Origin: Lachnospiraceae bacterium
GTDB lineage: Bacteria; Bacillota; Clostridia; Lachnospirales; Lachnospiraceae
Length of the DNA: 5,317 nt
Direction of reading: 5' to 3'
NCBI GenBank assembly: GCA_017443685.1
Contig: JAFSYD010000075.1
Location: 1 to 5,317 of the forward strand
Part shown: positions 1 to 4,954 of the stretch, one piece after another
How the letters are laid out: every line of letters begins with the position of its first letter
How positions within the stretch are numbered: the stretch's first letter is position 1
Translations under genes and position numbers: made by a program
The notes under the pieces: model-generated
The model's input: the letters and a program-made list of their open reading frames with translations, nothing else
Told to the model about the DNA's origin: nothing
Database searches by the model: none

Positions 1-29
1 GTGCTTCGCTTCTTCGCTCCGCTACGGTC

Positions 30-64
30 GGCTCAAAGCAGACGTCCACTGGACGTCTTGAGCC
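30..64. repeat. Unit A bulged hairpin
   Basis: The lower stem pairs GGCTCAA (30-36) with TTGAGCC (58-64). A 4-nt bulge AGCA (37-40) lies on the 5' side only. The upper stem pairs GACGTCC (41-47) with GGACGTC (51-57) around the triloop ACT (48-50). Fourteen base pairs with a one-sided bulge is far beyond chance. There is no T-run after it, so it is not a canonical intrinsic terminator. Confidence 0.85.
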
Positions 65-98
65 CCACAATCCTACCCGCATTCGCAATCTCGTGTGG
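65..98. repeat. Unit A second hairpin (weak)
   Basis: A short stem, CCACA (65-69) with TGTGG (94-98), starts directly after the unit A bulged hairpin and encloses a 24-nt loop. Alone it would be negligible. It is listed because the corresponding place in unit B also holds a five-base stem of different sequence. Confidence 0.4.
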
Positions 99-121
99 CA
101 TGTCTACACTTCGTTCCGGTC

Positions 122-156
122 GGTGCTGAACACACGTCCCCCGGACGTGTAGCACC
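122..156. repeat. Unit B bulged hairpin
   Basis: The lower stem pairs GGTGCT (122-127) with AGCACC (151-156). A 4-nt bulge GAAC (128-131) again lies on the 5' side only. The upper stem pairs ACACGTCC (132-139) with GGACGTGT (143-150) around the triloop CCC (140-142). Overall length (35 nt), bulge size, bulge side and triloop match the unit A hairpin. Several stem pairs differ by compensatory changes, for example G-C to C-G at the base of the upper stem. Confidence 0.85.
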
Positions 157-177
157 CCCACTTCTTGCTCATGTGGG
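157..177. repeat. Unit B second hairpin
   Basis: CCCAC (157-161) pairs with GTGGG (173-177) around an 11-nt loop, directly after the unit B bulged hairpin. It occupies the same place as the CCACA/TGTGG stem of unit A but with different paired bases. Confidence 0.5.
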
Positions 178-180
178 AGC

Positions 181-241
181 GGGTCATTAATCCTTGTCCC
201 CACCGTCAAGCAAGCTTGCCGTGGGAACAGGCTTTTGACCC
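181..241. repeat. Nested imperfect palindrome closing the hairpin region
   Basis: The outer arms GGGTCA (181-186) and TGACCC (236-241) enclose an inner stem. Inside it CCT (192-194) pairs with AGG (229-231), CCCAC (199-203) with GTGGG (221-225), and CAAGC (207-211) with GCTTG (214-218) around a 2-nt loop, with small internal loops between the segments. The whole 61-nt element can fold into one long interrupted hairpin. It differs in sequence from units A and B and ends the folded region just before the leader of the first gene. It lacks a terminal T-run. It could be the 3' domain of a structured RNA, a repeat-element end, or a poor bidirectional terminator. Confidence 0.6.
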
Positions 242-321
242 TTGAATCATATTGTTTAAACGGGGGATATTACGCTTTGGGGGGATGTAAGCAAGAGAAA
301 GACAGAGCAAGAGGTAAAGCA
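242..321 (+). promoter_or_regulatory. Leader and RBS of the first gene; two GGGGGAT repeats
   Basis: This stretch links the folded region to the first gene. It contains the 8-bp palindrome GTTTAAAC (254-261) and two similar G-rich blocks, GGGGGATATTACGC (262-275) and GGGGGATGTAAGC (280-292), 18 bp apart. AAGAGG (309-314) stands 7 nt before the ATG at 322 and is a good Shine-Dalgarno match. A promoter must lie here or further upstream if the four-gene operon has its own start. TTGACC (235-240) and TTGAAT (242-247) resemble -35 boxes, but no well-spaced -10 box is convincing. The frame stays open back to a TTG at 235, but that start would fall inside the palindrome and lacks a close RBS. Confidence 0.5.
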
Positions 322-1419
322 ATGAGTAATACCGAAAAGACCGTTGTCTTTTTAATGAATAAGTACAGCATTGTCGTAAAGGGCATGGAAAAGCGTATGG
401 CGTCGGAGGGCTATGCGACGGTAGCCATGACGGACAAGTTCGAGCGGATCAAGGATTATGCCGATGCGCCCTGCGTGTTCATTATGTATAAGCCGGAGGA
501 GATCTTAAACACTCCCAACGGCTCGCAGAACATCGTGCTGATCCAGGACACCATCCGGGACAACGACTGCGATATGATCATTGTCGGAGACGTGCTCGAA
601 GAAAAGGACATCAAAAAGAAATACCCGCAGCTGGATAAGTACCGGTGGATGCTGCGTCCCATCGATATCGACAAGTTTTCCCGCGACATCAAGCACGTTT
701 TTATTAAGCAGGCGGAACGAAGAGAAAAGGAAGCCGCCAAAAAGGCCACACAGGCCGCGATCCCGCCGGACGAAGCGGAAAAGAAGCGGCAGGCCGAGGA
801 GGCCGCAAGGCAAAGGGAAGAACAGCTTGCCAGAGAGCGGGAAGAAGAGCTTGCGCGGCAGAGGAAGGAAGCCGAAGCGGCAAAGCAAAGAGAGGCGGAG
901 CTGGTACGGCAAAGAGACGCCGCGCTGGCAGGACAGCGGCAGGCCGAAGAGGCGCTGCAAAAGCAGGCGGAGGAGGCGCTGGCCGAGGTATCTCCGCTGT
1001 CGGGGAAGGAGCTTGACGCCTTATTGTATGCTGGCGGACAGGCGGGCGCTCCCGCGAAGAAGAAGCACATCCTGATCGTGGATGACGATCCTTCCTATGC
1101 CGGGATGATCCGGATCTGGCTGAAGGACATCTACCGGGTGGATGTGGTGACCGCGGGCATTCAGGCCATTACGTTCCTTACGAAGTTTAAGGTGGACCTG
1201 ATTCTTCTGGATTACGAGATGCCGGTGGTAAACGGTCCGCAGGTATTGGAGATGCTGCGGCAGGAGGAGACCATGGCGAATATCCCGGTCATCTTCCTTA
1301 CCGGCGTAAGCTCCCAGGCGGAAGTGAAAAGGGTTATGGAATTAAAGCCGGCCGGTTATCTTTTGAAATCCTCCAAAAAAGAAGATATCATCGCTTTTAT
1401 CGACAGCAAGCTGCAGTGA
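322..1419 (+). CDS. Pseudo-receiver / charged helix / response-regulator receiver protein
   Basis: This is a 365-residue cytoplasmic signalling protein without a recognisable output domain. Residues 6-128 have the look of a degenerate receiver: the first strand reads TVVFLMNK with no acidic pair, the third strand region CVFIMYKPEE lacks the phospho-acceptor Asp, and LRPID (111-115) sits where active receivers have K-P. Residues 129-222 form a long Arg/Glu/Ala/Gln-rich helix. Residues 248-365 are a complete receiver, with D254-D256 for metal binding, D297 in LLDYEMP as the phosphorylation site, T327 and K349. The start at 322 was chosen because AAGAGG is well placed and an upstream in-frame TTG is not. 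The next gene, an RsbW-like ATPase, follows after 38 nt. The inferred role is a phosphorylation-controlled adaptor or scaffold. The C-terminal receiver is certain; the N-terminal assignment is a fold-level guess. Confidence 0.9.
   Translation: MSNTEKTVVFLMNKYSIVVKGMEKRMASEGYATVAMTDKFERIKDYADAPCVFIMYKPEEILNTPNGSQNIVLIQDTIRDNDCDMIIVGDVLEEKDIKKKYPQLDKYRWMLRPIDIDKFSRDIKHVFIKQAERREKEAAKKATQAAIPPDEAEKKRQAEEAARQREEQLAREREEELARQRKEAEAAKQREAELVRQRDAALAGQRQAEEALQKQAEEALAEVSPLSGKELDALLYAGGQAGAPAKKKHILIVDDDPSYAGMIRIWLKDIYRVDVVTAGIQAITFLTKFKVDLILLDYEMPVVNGPQVLEMLRQEETMANIPVIFLTGVSSQAEVKRVMELKPAGYLLKSSKKEDIIAFIDSKLQ
811..960 (+). repeat. Octad protein repeat within the charged helix
   Basis: Codons 164-213 of the first gene encode a repeat centred on Q/E-R at residues 164-165, 172-173, 180-181, 189-190, 197-198 and 205-206. 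Spacings are 8, 8, 9, 8 and 8 residues, with Leu at 169, 177, 194 and 202 following in phase. The general unit is QR-x-x-E/A-L-A-x. The 24-bp period suggests growth by duplication of a short DNA unit. An octad rhythm does not fit a simple heptad coiled coil. A charged single alpha-helix or a mixed coiled coil is more likely. Confidence 0.65.
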
Positions 1420-1457
1420 TCGAATTGGTTATATAAGGGCTACGGAAGAATATTGAA

Positions 1458-1886
1458 ATGAAGGACCACGGAAGATTTAAGGCAAAAGAGTTTGAGGGCC
1501 TGCGGAAGAACCTTAGTGAGGTGGTGGCCTTTTTGACGGACACCATATCCGAATGGGGCTGGGACAGCAGGATGTTCGCCGAGATGCCGATCGCGGTGGA
1601 GGAGATATTTGTCAATATCGCTTCCTACGCATATGACAGGTATGCCGCGTACCGGCCGGTATGGGTGGAGTGCGGCGAGGAGGACGGCGAGCTTGTTCTG
1701 GTGTTCAAGGACAGCGGCAAAAAATATGATCCGCTGTCCCACCAAGATCCGGAGATCGACGATCCGAAGAAGGCAACGGTCGGCGGCTACGGCATATATA
1801 TGGTCAAGCAGATCGCGGACGGGGTGTTCTACGAATACGATGAGGAGAAGGGATTGAATATCCTGAAATTGATCAAAAAGCGATGA
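1458..1886 (+). CDS. RsbW/SpoIIAB-like ATP-binding protein (HATPase_c_2 type)
   Basis: A 142-residue single-domain GHKL ATPase of the anti-sigma-factor serine kinase type. The N-box is AVEEIFVNIASYAY (residues 46-59), with E49 and N53 matching the catalytic Glu and Mg-binding Asn of SpoIIAB/RsbW. The G1 box is FKDSGKKYDPL (83-93, D85 for adenine contact). The G2 box is VGGYGIYMVKQIAD (108-121). Length matches stand-alone family members. Known relatives phosphorylate a STAS-domain antagonist and hold a sigma factor or another partner. GGAAG (1444-1448) lies 9 nt before the ATG. The gene sits 38 nt after the double-receiver gene and 19 nt before the XRE-receiver gene, so co-transcription is likely. 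No STAS, PP2C or sigma gene is in the window, so the target is unknown. The upstream receiver protein is a plausible partner (inference). Confidence 0.9.
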   Translation: MKDHGRFKAKEFEGLRKNLSEVVAFLTDTISEWGWDSRMFAEMPIAVEEIFVNIASYAYDRYAAYRPVWVECGEEDGELVLVFKDSGKKYDPLSHQDPEIDDPKKATVGGYGIYMVKQIADGVFYEYDEEKGLNILKLIKKR

Positions 1887-1905
1887 CGAAGGATGCCTTT
1901 GGGGG

Positions 1906-2508
1906 ATGCGCAAGATGAATGTGATATTTGCGGACAACCTGCGGCGGCTGCGAGAGGAAAGAGGGCTTTCGCAAAAGCAGCTGGGGAATCAGATGTTTGT
2001 CAATCATTCCACTGTGGCCCGGTGGGAGAACGGCTCCCGTTTGCCGGACGCCGCGATGGTGCTTCGGCTTGCCAAGTGCCTCGGGGTGGACGCCAATATG
2101 CTGTTTCAGCTTGCGGCCCAGAGCGAAGAGAGCCCCAATGTCATCATGGTGGATGACAGTAAGGTCATCCTTGCCGACAGTCTGGCTGTTCTGGAGGAGG
2201 TTATGCCCGATGCTGCGATCACGGGCTTTATCTGGCCCAAGGAAGCCATCGAATATGCCAGAACGAACCGGGTGGAGCTTGCCGTTTTGGATATCGAGAT
2301 CGGAAACAGCAGCGGCCTTGAGCTCTGCCATACACTGCATGAGATCAATCCCACCACGAACGTGATCTTTCTTACGGCGTACGCCGATTATTCCCTTGAC
2401 GCCTGGCAGACTGAGGCCGGCGGATTTCTGTTAAAGCCTTTGACCGCCGAGGCCGTAAGGGACCAGCTGAAACGGCTGCGCTATCCCCTTTCGATGGGAG
2501 GCGCGTAA
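1906..2508 (+). CDS. Response regulator with N-terminal XRE-type HTH and C-terminal receiver
   Basis: A 200-residue DNA-binding regulator with the usual domain order reversed. Residues 8-70 are a Cro/C1-type helix-turn-helix (LRRLREERGLSQKQLG, then a recognition helix near HSTVARWENG). Residues 77-195 are a full receiver: D83/D84, phospho-acceptor D129 in VLDIEIG, T157 in FLTAY and K177 in LLKPL. The receiver resembles those of LytTR-family regulators, which pair with LytS-type kinases, and such a kinase begins 3 nt downstream. It is therefore the likely cognate regulator. The start is uncertain: ATG at 1906 has AAGGA at 1889-1893 (12-nt spacer), while ATG at 1915 has the G-run 1901-1905 (9-nt spacer). 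Either keeps the HTH intact. Targets are unknown; autoregulation is possible. Confidence 0.93.
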   Translation: MRKMNVIFADNLRRLREERGLSQKQLGNQMFVNHSTVARWENGSRLPDAAMVLRLAKCLGVDANMLFQLAAQSEESPNVIMVDDSKVILADSLAVLEEVMPDAAITGFIWPKEAIEYARTNRVELAVLDIEIGNSSGLELCHTLHEINPTTNVIFLTAYADYSLDAWQTEAGGFLLKPLTAEAVRDQLKRLRYPLSMGGA

Positions 2509-2514
2509 AAAGTG
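2496..2514 (+). promoter_or_regulatory. RBS and GTG start of the histidine kinase
   Basis: GGGAGG (2496-2501) lies inside the last codons of the regulator gene, 10 nt before a GTG start at 2512. Only 3 nt separate the regulator stop (2506-2508) from the kinase start. This arrangement favours translational coupling of the regulator and the kinase. Confidence 0.75.
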
Positions 2515-3804
2515 AACGGCTGGATCGACGCTTTCTATTTCGTCTTATACGGTGCGCTTTTGCTGCTTTGCGTACTGGGGCTGTGGTTCGCCGCCATCGG
2601 TCCCGGCATCGACCGCTGGAGAAGGCGCTTTTTTCAGTGTTATTTTATCATCCTTATCGTGTGCTGTTTTTTCGGCTTCCTCGAGGGGGCTTTCGAGCAT
2701 GATCCGGCCGCGGGCGATGCATTATACGTCGTGCTGCTGTGGGAATCCTTTTTCCTTTCGCTGCCGCTTCTTATGGTGACGGTATATCTGCTGTACTGCT
2801 GCGGGGAAAATGTGCGCCAAAGCAGGCTTCTCGGGGCCGTGCTCGCTCTGTGGGGCGTCTATCTGGCGCTGCTGGTAAGCGCCGTGTTCGTCCGGACATA
2901 TGTGCGCGTGACGCCGGAGGGGCTGTATGCCCGAGGGACCCTTTATCCGGTATTGATCCTGCCGCTGGCTTTTATGATGTTTCTGAATCTTTTCGGCGTG
3001 ATCCTGCGCCGGAAACGGCTTTCCACGAAGGCTTTCTTAAGCTTTCTTGTCGCCGTCCTGCCGATAACGGTTGCCCTTTTCGTGCAGGTTTTTATCGACA
3101 TCTTCCCCTTCATCGATATCTGCTTTGTTCTTTCGGCGCTGTCTATGTACGGGCTCGTTCTGTCCGATCAGATCGAACAGGATCTGGCCCGCCAGAGAGA
3201 GATCGCCAGACAGCAGATCGAGATCGCCAATCAGCGCGCCAGTATCATGGTCCTGCAGATGCGGCCGCATTTCATCTACAACACCTTAACGAGTATTTAC
3301 AGTCTCTGCAATCAGGATCCCGCATTGGCACGGCAGGTCATCCTGGATTTTAACACCTATCTGCGCAAGAATTTCACCGCCATTGTCAGTGAAGGACCGA
3401 TCCCGTTTTCTTCGGAACTGGAGCATGCGCGCGCCTACCTTGCCGTGGAGGAGGCGCAGTATAAGGACAGTCTGTTCGTCGAATACGATACGCCCTATAC
3501 CTTCTTCCGTATGCCGCCGCTGACCTTGCAGCCCATCGTGGAGAACGCCATCAAGCACGGCAGGGATCCGTATGCCGGCCCGTTTCACATTGCGATCCGG
3601 ACGAGAAAGACGGAAGACAAAAGCGAGCTTATCGTGGAAGACGACGGCCGCGGCTTTGAGCCGGCTGACGACGGCAAGGTGCATACCGCGTTAAAAAACA
3701 TCCGCCAAAGGCTTGAGATCATGTGCGGCGGAAGTTTAACGATCGCGCCGGCACCGGGCGGCGGAACGATCGTTACGGTTGTGGTTCCGGACGCGAAGGT
3801 TTGA
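2512..3804 (+). CDS. Membrane sensor histidine kinase, LytS/YpdA type
   Basis: A 430-residue sensor kinase. Hydrophobic segments near residues 8-29, 40-58, 71-96, 105-127, 143-165, 173-194 and 197-216 suggest six or seven membrane helices with little extracytoplasmic sequence, so the signal may be sensed in or near the membrane. A Gln/Arg/Ile-rich helix (217-246) leads to the His_kinase (PF06580-type) domain, with phospho-acceptor H253 in LQMRPHFIYNTL. The ATPase part shows an N-box PIVENAIKHG (341-350, N345) and a G1 box EDDGRGF (376-382). The G2 region reads HTALKNIRQRL (391-401), where relatives have glycines (GxGLxN). A glycine-rich PGGGTI (415-420) follows near the end. The adjacent XRE-receiver regulator is the likely phosphotransfer partner. 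Kinase identity is firm; the ligand is unknown. The altered G2 box could reduce ATP binding or be a lineage variant. Confidence 0.93.
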   Translation: MNGWIDAFYFVLYGALLLLCVLGLWFAAIGPGIDRWRRRFFQCYFIILIVCCFFGFLEGAFEHDPAAGDALYVVLLWESFFLSLPLLMVTVYLLYCCGENVRQSRLLGAVLALWGVYLALLVSAVFVRTYVRVTPEGLYARGTLYPVLILPLAFMMFLNLFGVILRRKRLSTKAFLSFLVAVLPITVALFVQVFIDIFPFIDICFVLSALSMYGLVLSDQIEQDLARQREIARQQIEIANQRASIMVLQMRPHFIYNTLTSIYSLCNQDPALARQVILDFNTYLRKNFTAIVSEGPIPFSSELEHARAYLAVEEAQYKDSLFVEYDTPYTFFRMPPLTLQPIVENAIKHGRDPYAGPFHIAIRTRKTEDKSELIVEDDGRGFEPADDGKVHTALKNIRQRLEIMCGGSLTIAPAPGGGTIVTVVVPDAKV

Positions 3805-3910
3805 CAATCTGGAACATACCGTTGCAAGAACGCATATATTACAGTAACATATAACACAGGCGCAAAAAGAGGGTTATTGGGCGCAAATATATATCAGGAG
3901 AGTTCGTGTG
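3805..3910 (+). promoter_or_regulatory. Intergenic region with possible promoter and 21-bp-period direct repeat
   Basis: This 106-nt AT-richer gap separates the four-gene cassette from the next gene. A possible promoter is TTGCAA (3822-3827) with TAACAT (3845-3850) at 17-nt spacing; both boxes are imperfect. TTGACA (3801-3806), overlapping the kinase stop, is a better -35 match but lacks a -10 at a suitable distance. The octamer GGCGCAAA occurs at 3859-3866 and 3880-3887, 21 bp apart, so both copies face the same side of the helix downstream of the candidate -10. CATATA also occurs twice (3833-3838, 3848-3853). AGGAG (3896-3900) is the RBS of the next gene. No strong hairpin with a T-run is visible, so read-through from the kinase is possible. 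Confidence 0.4.
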
Positions 3911-4954
3911 ATGACAGTAAAGCTATACGTTTCTTATGCGGCGAATCTGATCGCCGTGGTACTGATGCTCGTTCAGATGGTCCGCTTGGAAAAGCTGTCC
4001 GATGACAGGTCGGAGATCAAGAAGTATTTCCGGCGCTTCTCCGGGCTGGTATTTGTCATGTGCATTTTCCATCTCGTCAAATCCATTATCGATATCAGGT
4101 TCAACGTTATGCCGACGAAGGATCTGAGCGTTATGACGGCGGCCGAGGTAGTGGAATGGTACTGGCCCGAGCTTGCGGCGGCGTTTGTCGACACTTTCTT
4201 CAGCACCGCGTTCTTATATATGTGGGTGTCCTTTATGAGCTGGTTCCTTTATGAGGATAAGGATTTCATCCGGCGCAGATTCTGGGTCGGCTTTGCGCCG
4301 CTTGTGATCTCCGCCGCCGTTTCCATTATCAGTATTCCGGGGGCGGTGATGTCGGAGTCGGGGTTCTGGTTCTTTATCTGTGCCGTCGGCGTGGCTTTTG
4401 TGGTGCGCGTTTTCTACTTTTTGATCTGTTTGTGGCTTTTGGACAATTACAAAAAGCAGAACGGGTATCTGCGGTTTTTCAATCCCTGGGCGTTTTTTAT
4501 CCCGGTGGCCGCAAGCTGGCTGATCCAGGATTTCTTCGGCTGGGGCGTCGGGTGCCTCGGGACAGCCCTTGGGATCTTTTTGATCTTCCGTTGCATCGTA
4601 GGGGAAGAACGCTATATGGATGACGCGACGAGATTTTACAAAAGGGAAGTTGTCGGGTACTTAAAGAAGCTCGTGGGAAAGAAGAAGTACGCGCCCGAAA
4701 GCGCCATGAGCTTTACGCTGGAGGATGACGGCGATATGAAGGAGTTTTCCGGGATACTGAAGAAGCAGCTGCCGGCGGACTGTGAGCCGATCCTCTGCAA
4801 TGACAAAAAGGTCGTGGTGCTGACGAATGTCAATAAAAAGGCCCCGCTTACCATGGTGATCATGGATGTAAAGGCGGAGGCCGAAGTACAGACGGCGTGT
4901 ACCTTAAAGAAGAAGACCGAGACAACGGAAGAATTTATGGAGCGTGTTTTGTGA
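3911..4954 (+). CDS. Multi-pass membrane protein with degenerate GGDEF-like C-terminal domain
   Basis: A 347-residue membrane protein. Hydrophobic stretches near residues 5-25, 43-63, 88-112, 125-144, 152-177, 193-208 and 211-230 suggest about seven helices. The linker after them, ERYMDDATRFYKREVVGYL (233-251), resembles the start of GGDEF domains (D-x-LTG-x-x-NR), with L-T-G-F-Y-N-R here read as A-T-R-F-Y-K-R. Later, residues 277-306 resemble the stretch where the GG[D/E]EF motif would lie, but they read LCNDKKVVVL, so no cyclase active site remains. The tail is also shorter than a full GGDEF domain. If real, this is an inactive sensory or binding derivative. Starts at GTG 3908 or ATG 3911 both suit AGGAG at 3896-3900; ATG is preferred. 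It overlaps the next gene by one base. The membrane nature is firm; the GGDEF link is tentative. Confidence 0.85.
   Translation: MTVKLYVSYAANLIAVVLMLVQMVRLEKLSDDRSEIKKYFRRFSGLVFVMCIFHLVKSIIDIRFNVMPTKDLSVMTAAEVVEWYWPELAAAFVDTFFSTAFLYMWVSFMSWFLYEDKDFIRRRFWVGFAPLVISAAVSIISIPGAVMSESGFWFFICAVGVAFVVRVFYFLICLWLLDNYKKQNGYLRFFNPWAFFIPVAASWLIQDFFGWGVGCLGTALGIFLIFRCIVGEERYMDDATRFYKREVVGYLKKLVGKKKYAPESAMSFTLEDDGDMKEFSGILKKQLPADCEPILCNDKKVVVLTNVNKKAPLTMVIMDVKAEAEVQTACTLKKKTETTEEFMERVL

Larger units (their letters stand above)
4..177. repeat. Two-unit array of structured hairpin repeats (units A and B)
   Basis: Two related units lie in direct orientation with a period of about 92 nt. Each starts with CTTCG(C/T)TCC, reaches a shared CGGTCGG (25-31 and 117-123), and then forms a bulged hairpin immediately followed by a second, simpler hairpin. 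Unit A covers roughly 4-101 and unit B roughly 109-177. Unit A has a 5-nt insertion (GCTAC) before CGGTCGG. Outside the shared motif and the hairpin core the units have diverged, yet the stems remain paired. That pattern points to selection on structure, either as RNA or as single-stranded DNA. The array may continue left of the window, because a second CTTCGCT copy sits at 4-10 just before the one at 12-18. No ORF of note lies here. I do not recognise the family. A REP-like dispersed element or a structured RNA are both possible. Confidence 0.7.

Noticed and set aside
4..177. CRISPR array
   Set aside because: Only two diverged units about 92 nt apart, with no identical 25-40-nt repeats or equal-length spacers.
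181..241. Canonical intrinsic terminator
   Set aside because: The stem is interrupted and is not followed by a T-run on either strand.
254..292. SigB-type promoter (GTTTAA then GGGGAT), tempting because an RsbW-like gene follows
   Set aside because: The spacing between boxes is either about 3 or over 20 nt, outside the usual 12-15 nt.
235..321. N-terminal extension of the first gene from a TTG at 235
   Set aside because: It would begin in the arm of the nested palindrome without a close RBS, and ATG 322 has AAGAGG at 7 nt.
456..1070. Long open frame on the minus strand opposite the first gene (204 codons, Ser/Ala/Cys-rich)
   Set aside because: It mirrors the GC-rich charged-helix codons of the plus-strand gene; the product is low-complexity and matches no recognisable fold.
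581..1075. Arg/Lys-rich open frame on the plus strand in another frame
   Set aside because: It is a frame shadow of the same repeat-rich region; the composition is implausible and it overlaps a well-supported gene.
1429..1437. TTATATAAG between the first two genes as an internal promoter
   Set aside because: No suitable -35 box upstream; the 38-nt gap is better explained as part of an operon.
3286..3684. Minus-strand open frame opposite the histidine kinase domain
   Set aside because: The plus strand encodes conserved kinase motifs throughout; the reverse product has no recognisable features.
3801..3840. Promoter from TTGACA (3801-3806) and TATATT (3835-3840)
   Set aside because: The spacer is 28 nt, too long for a sigma-70-type promoter.
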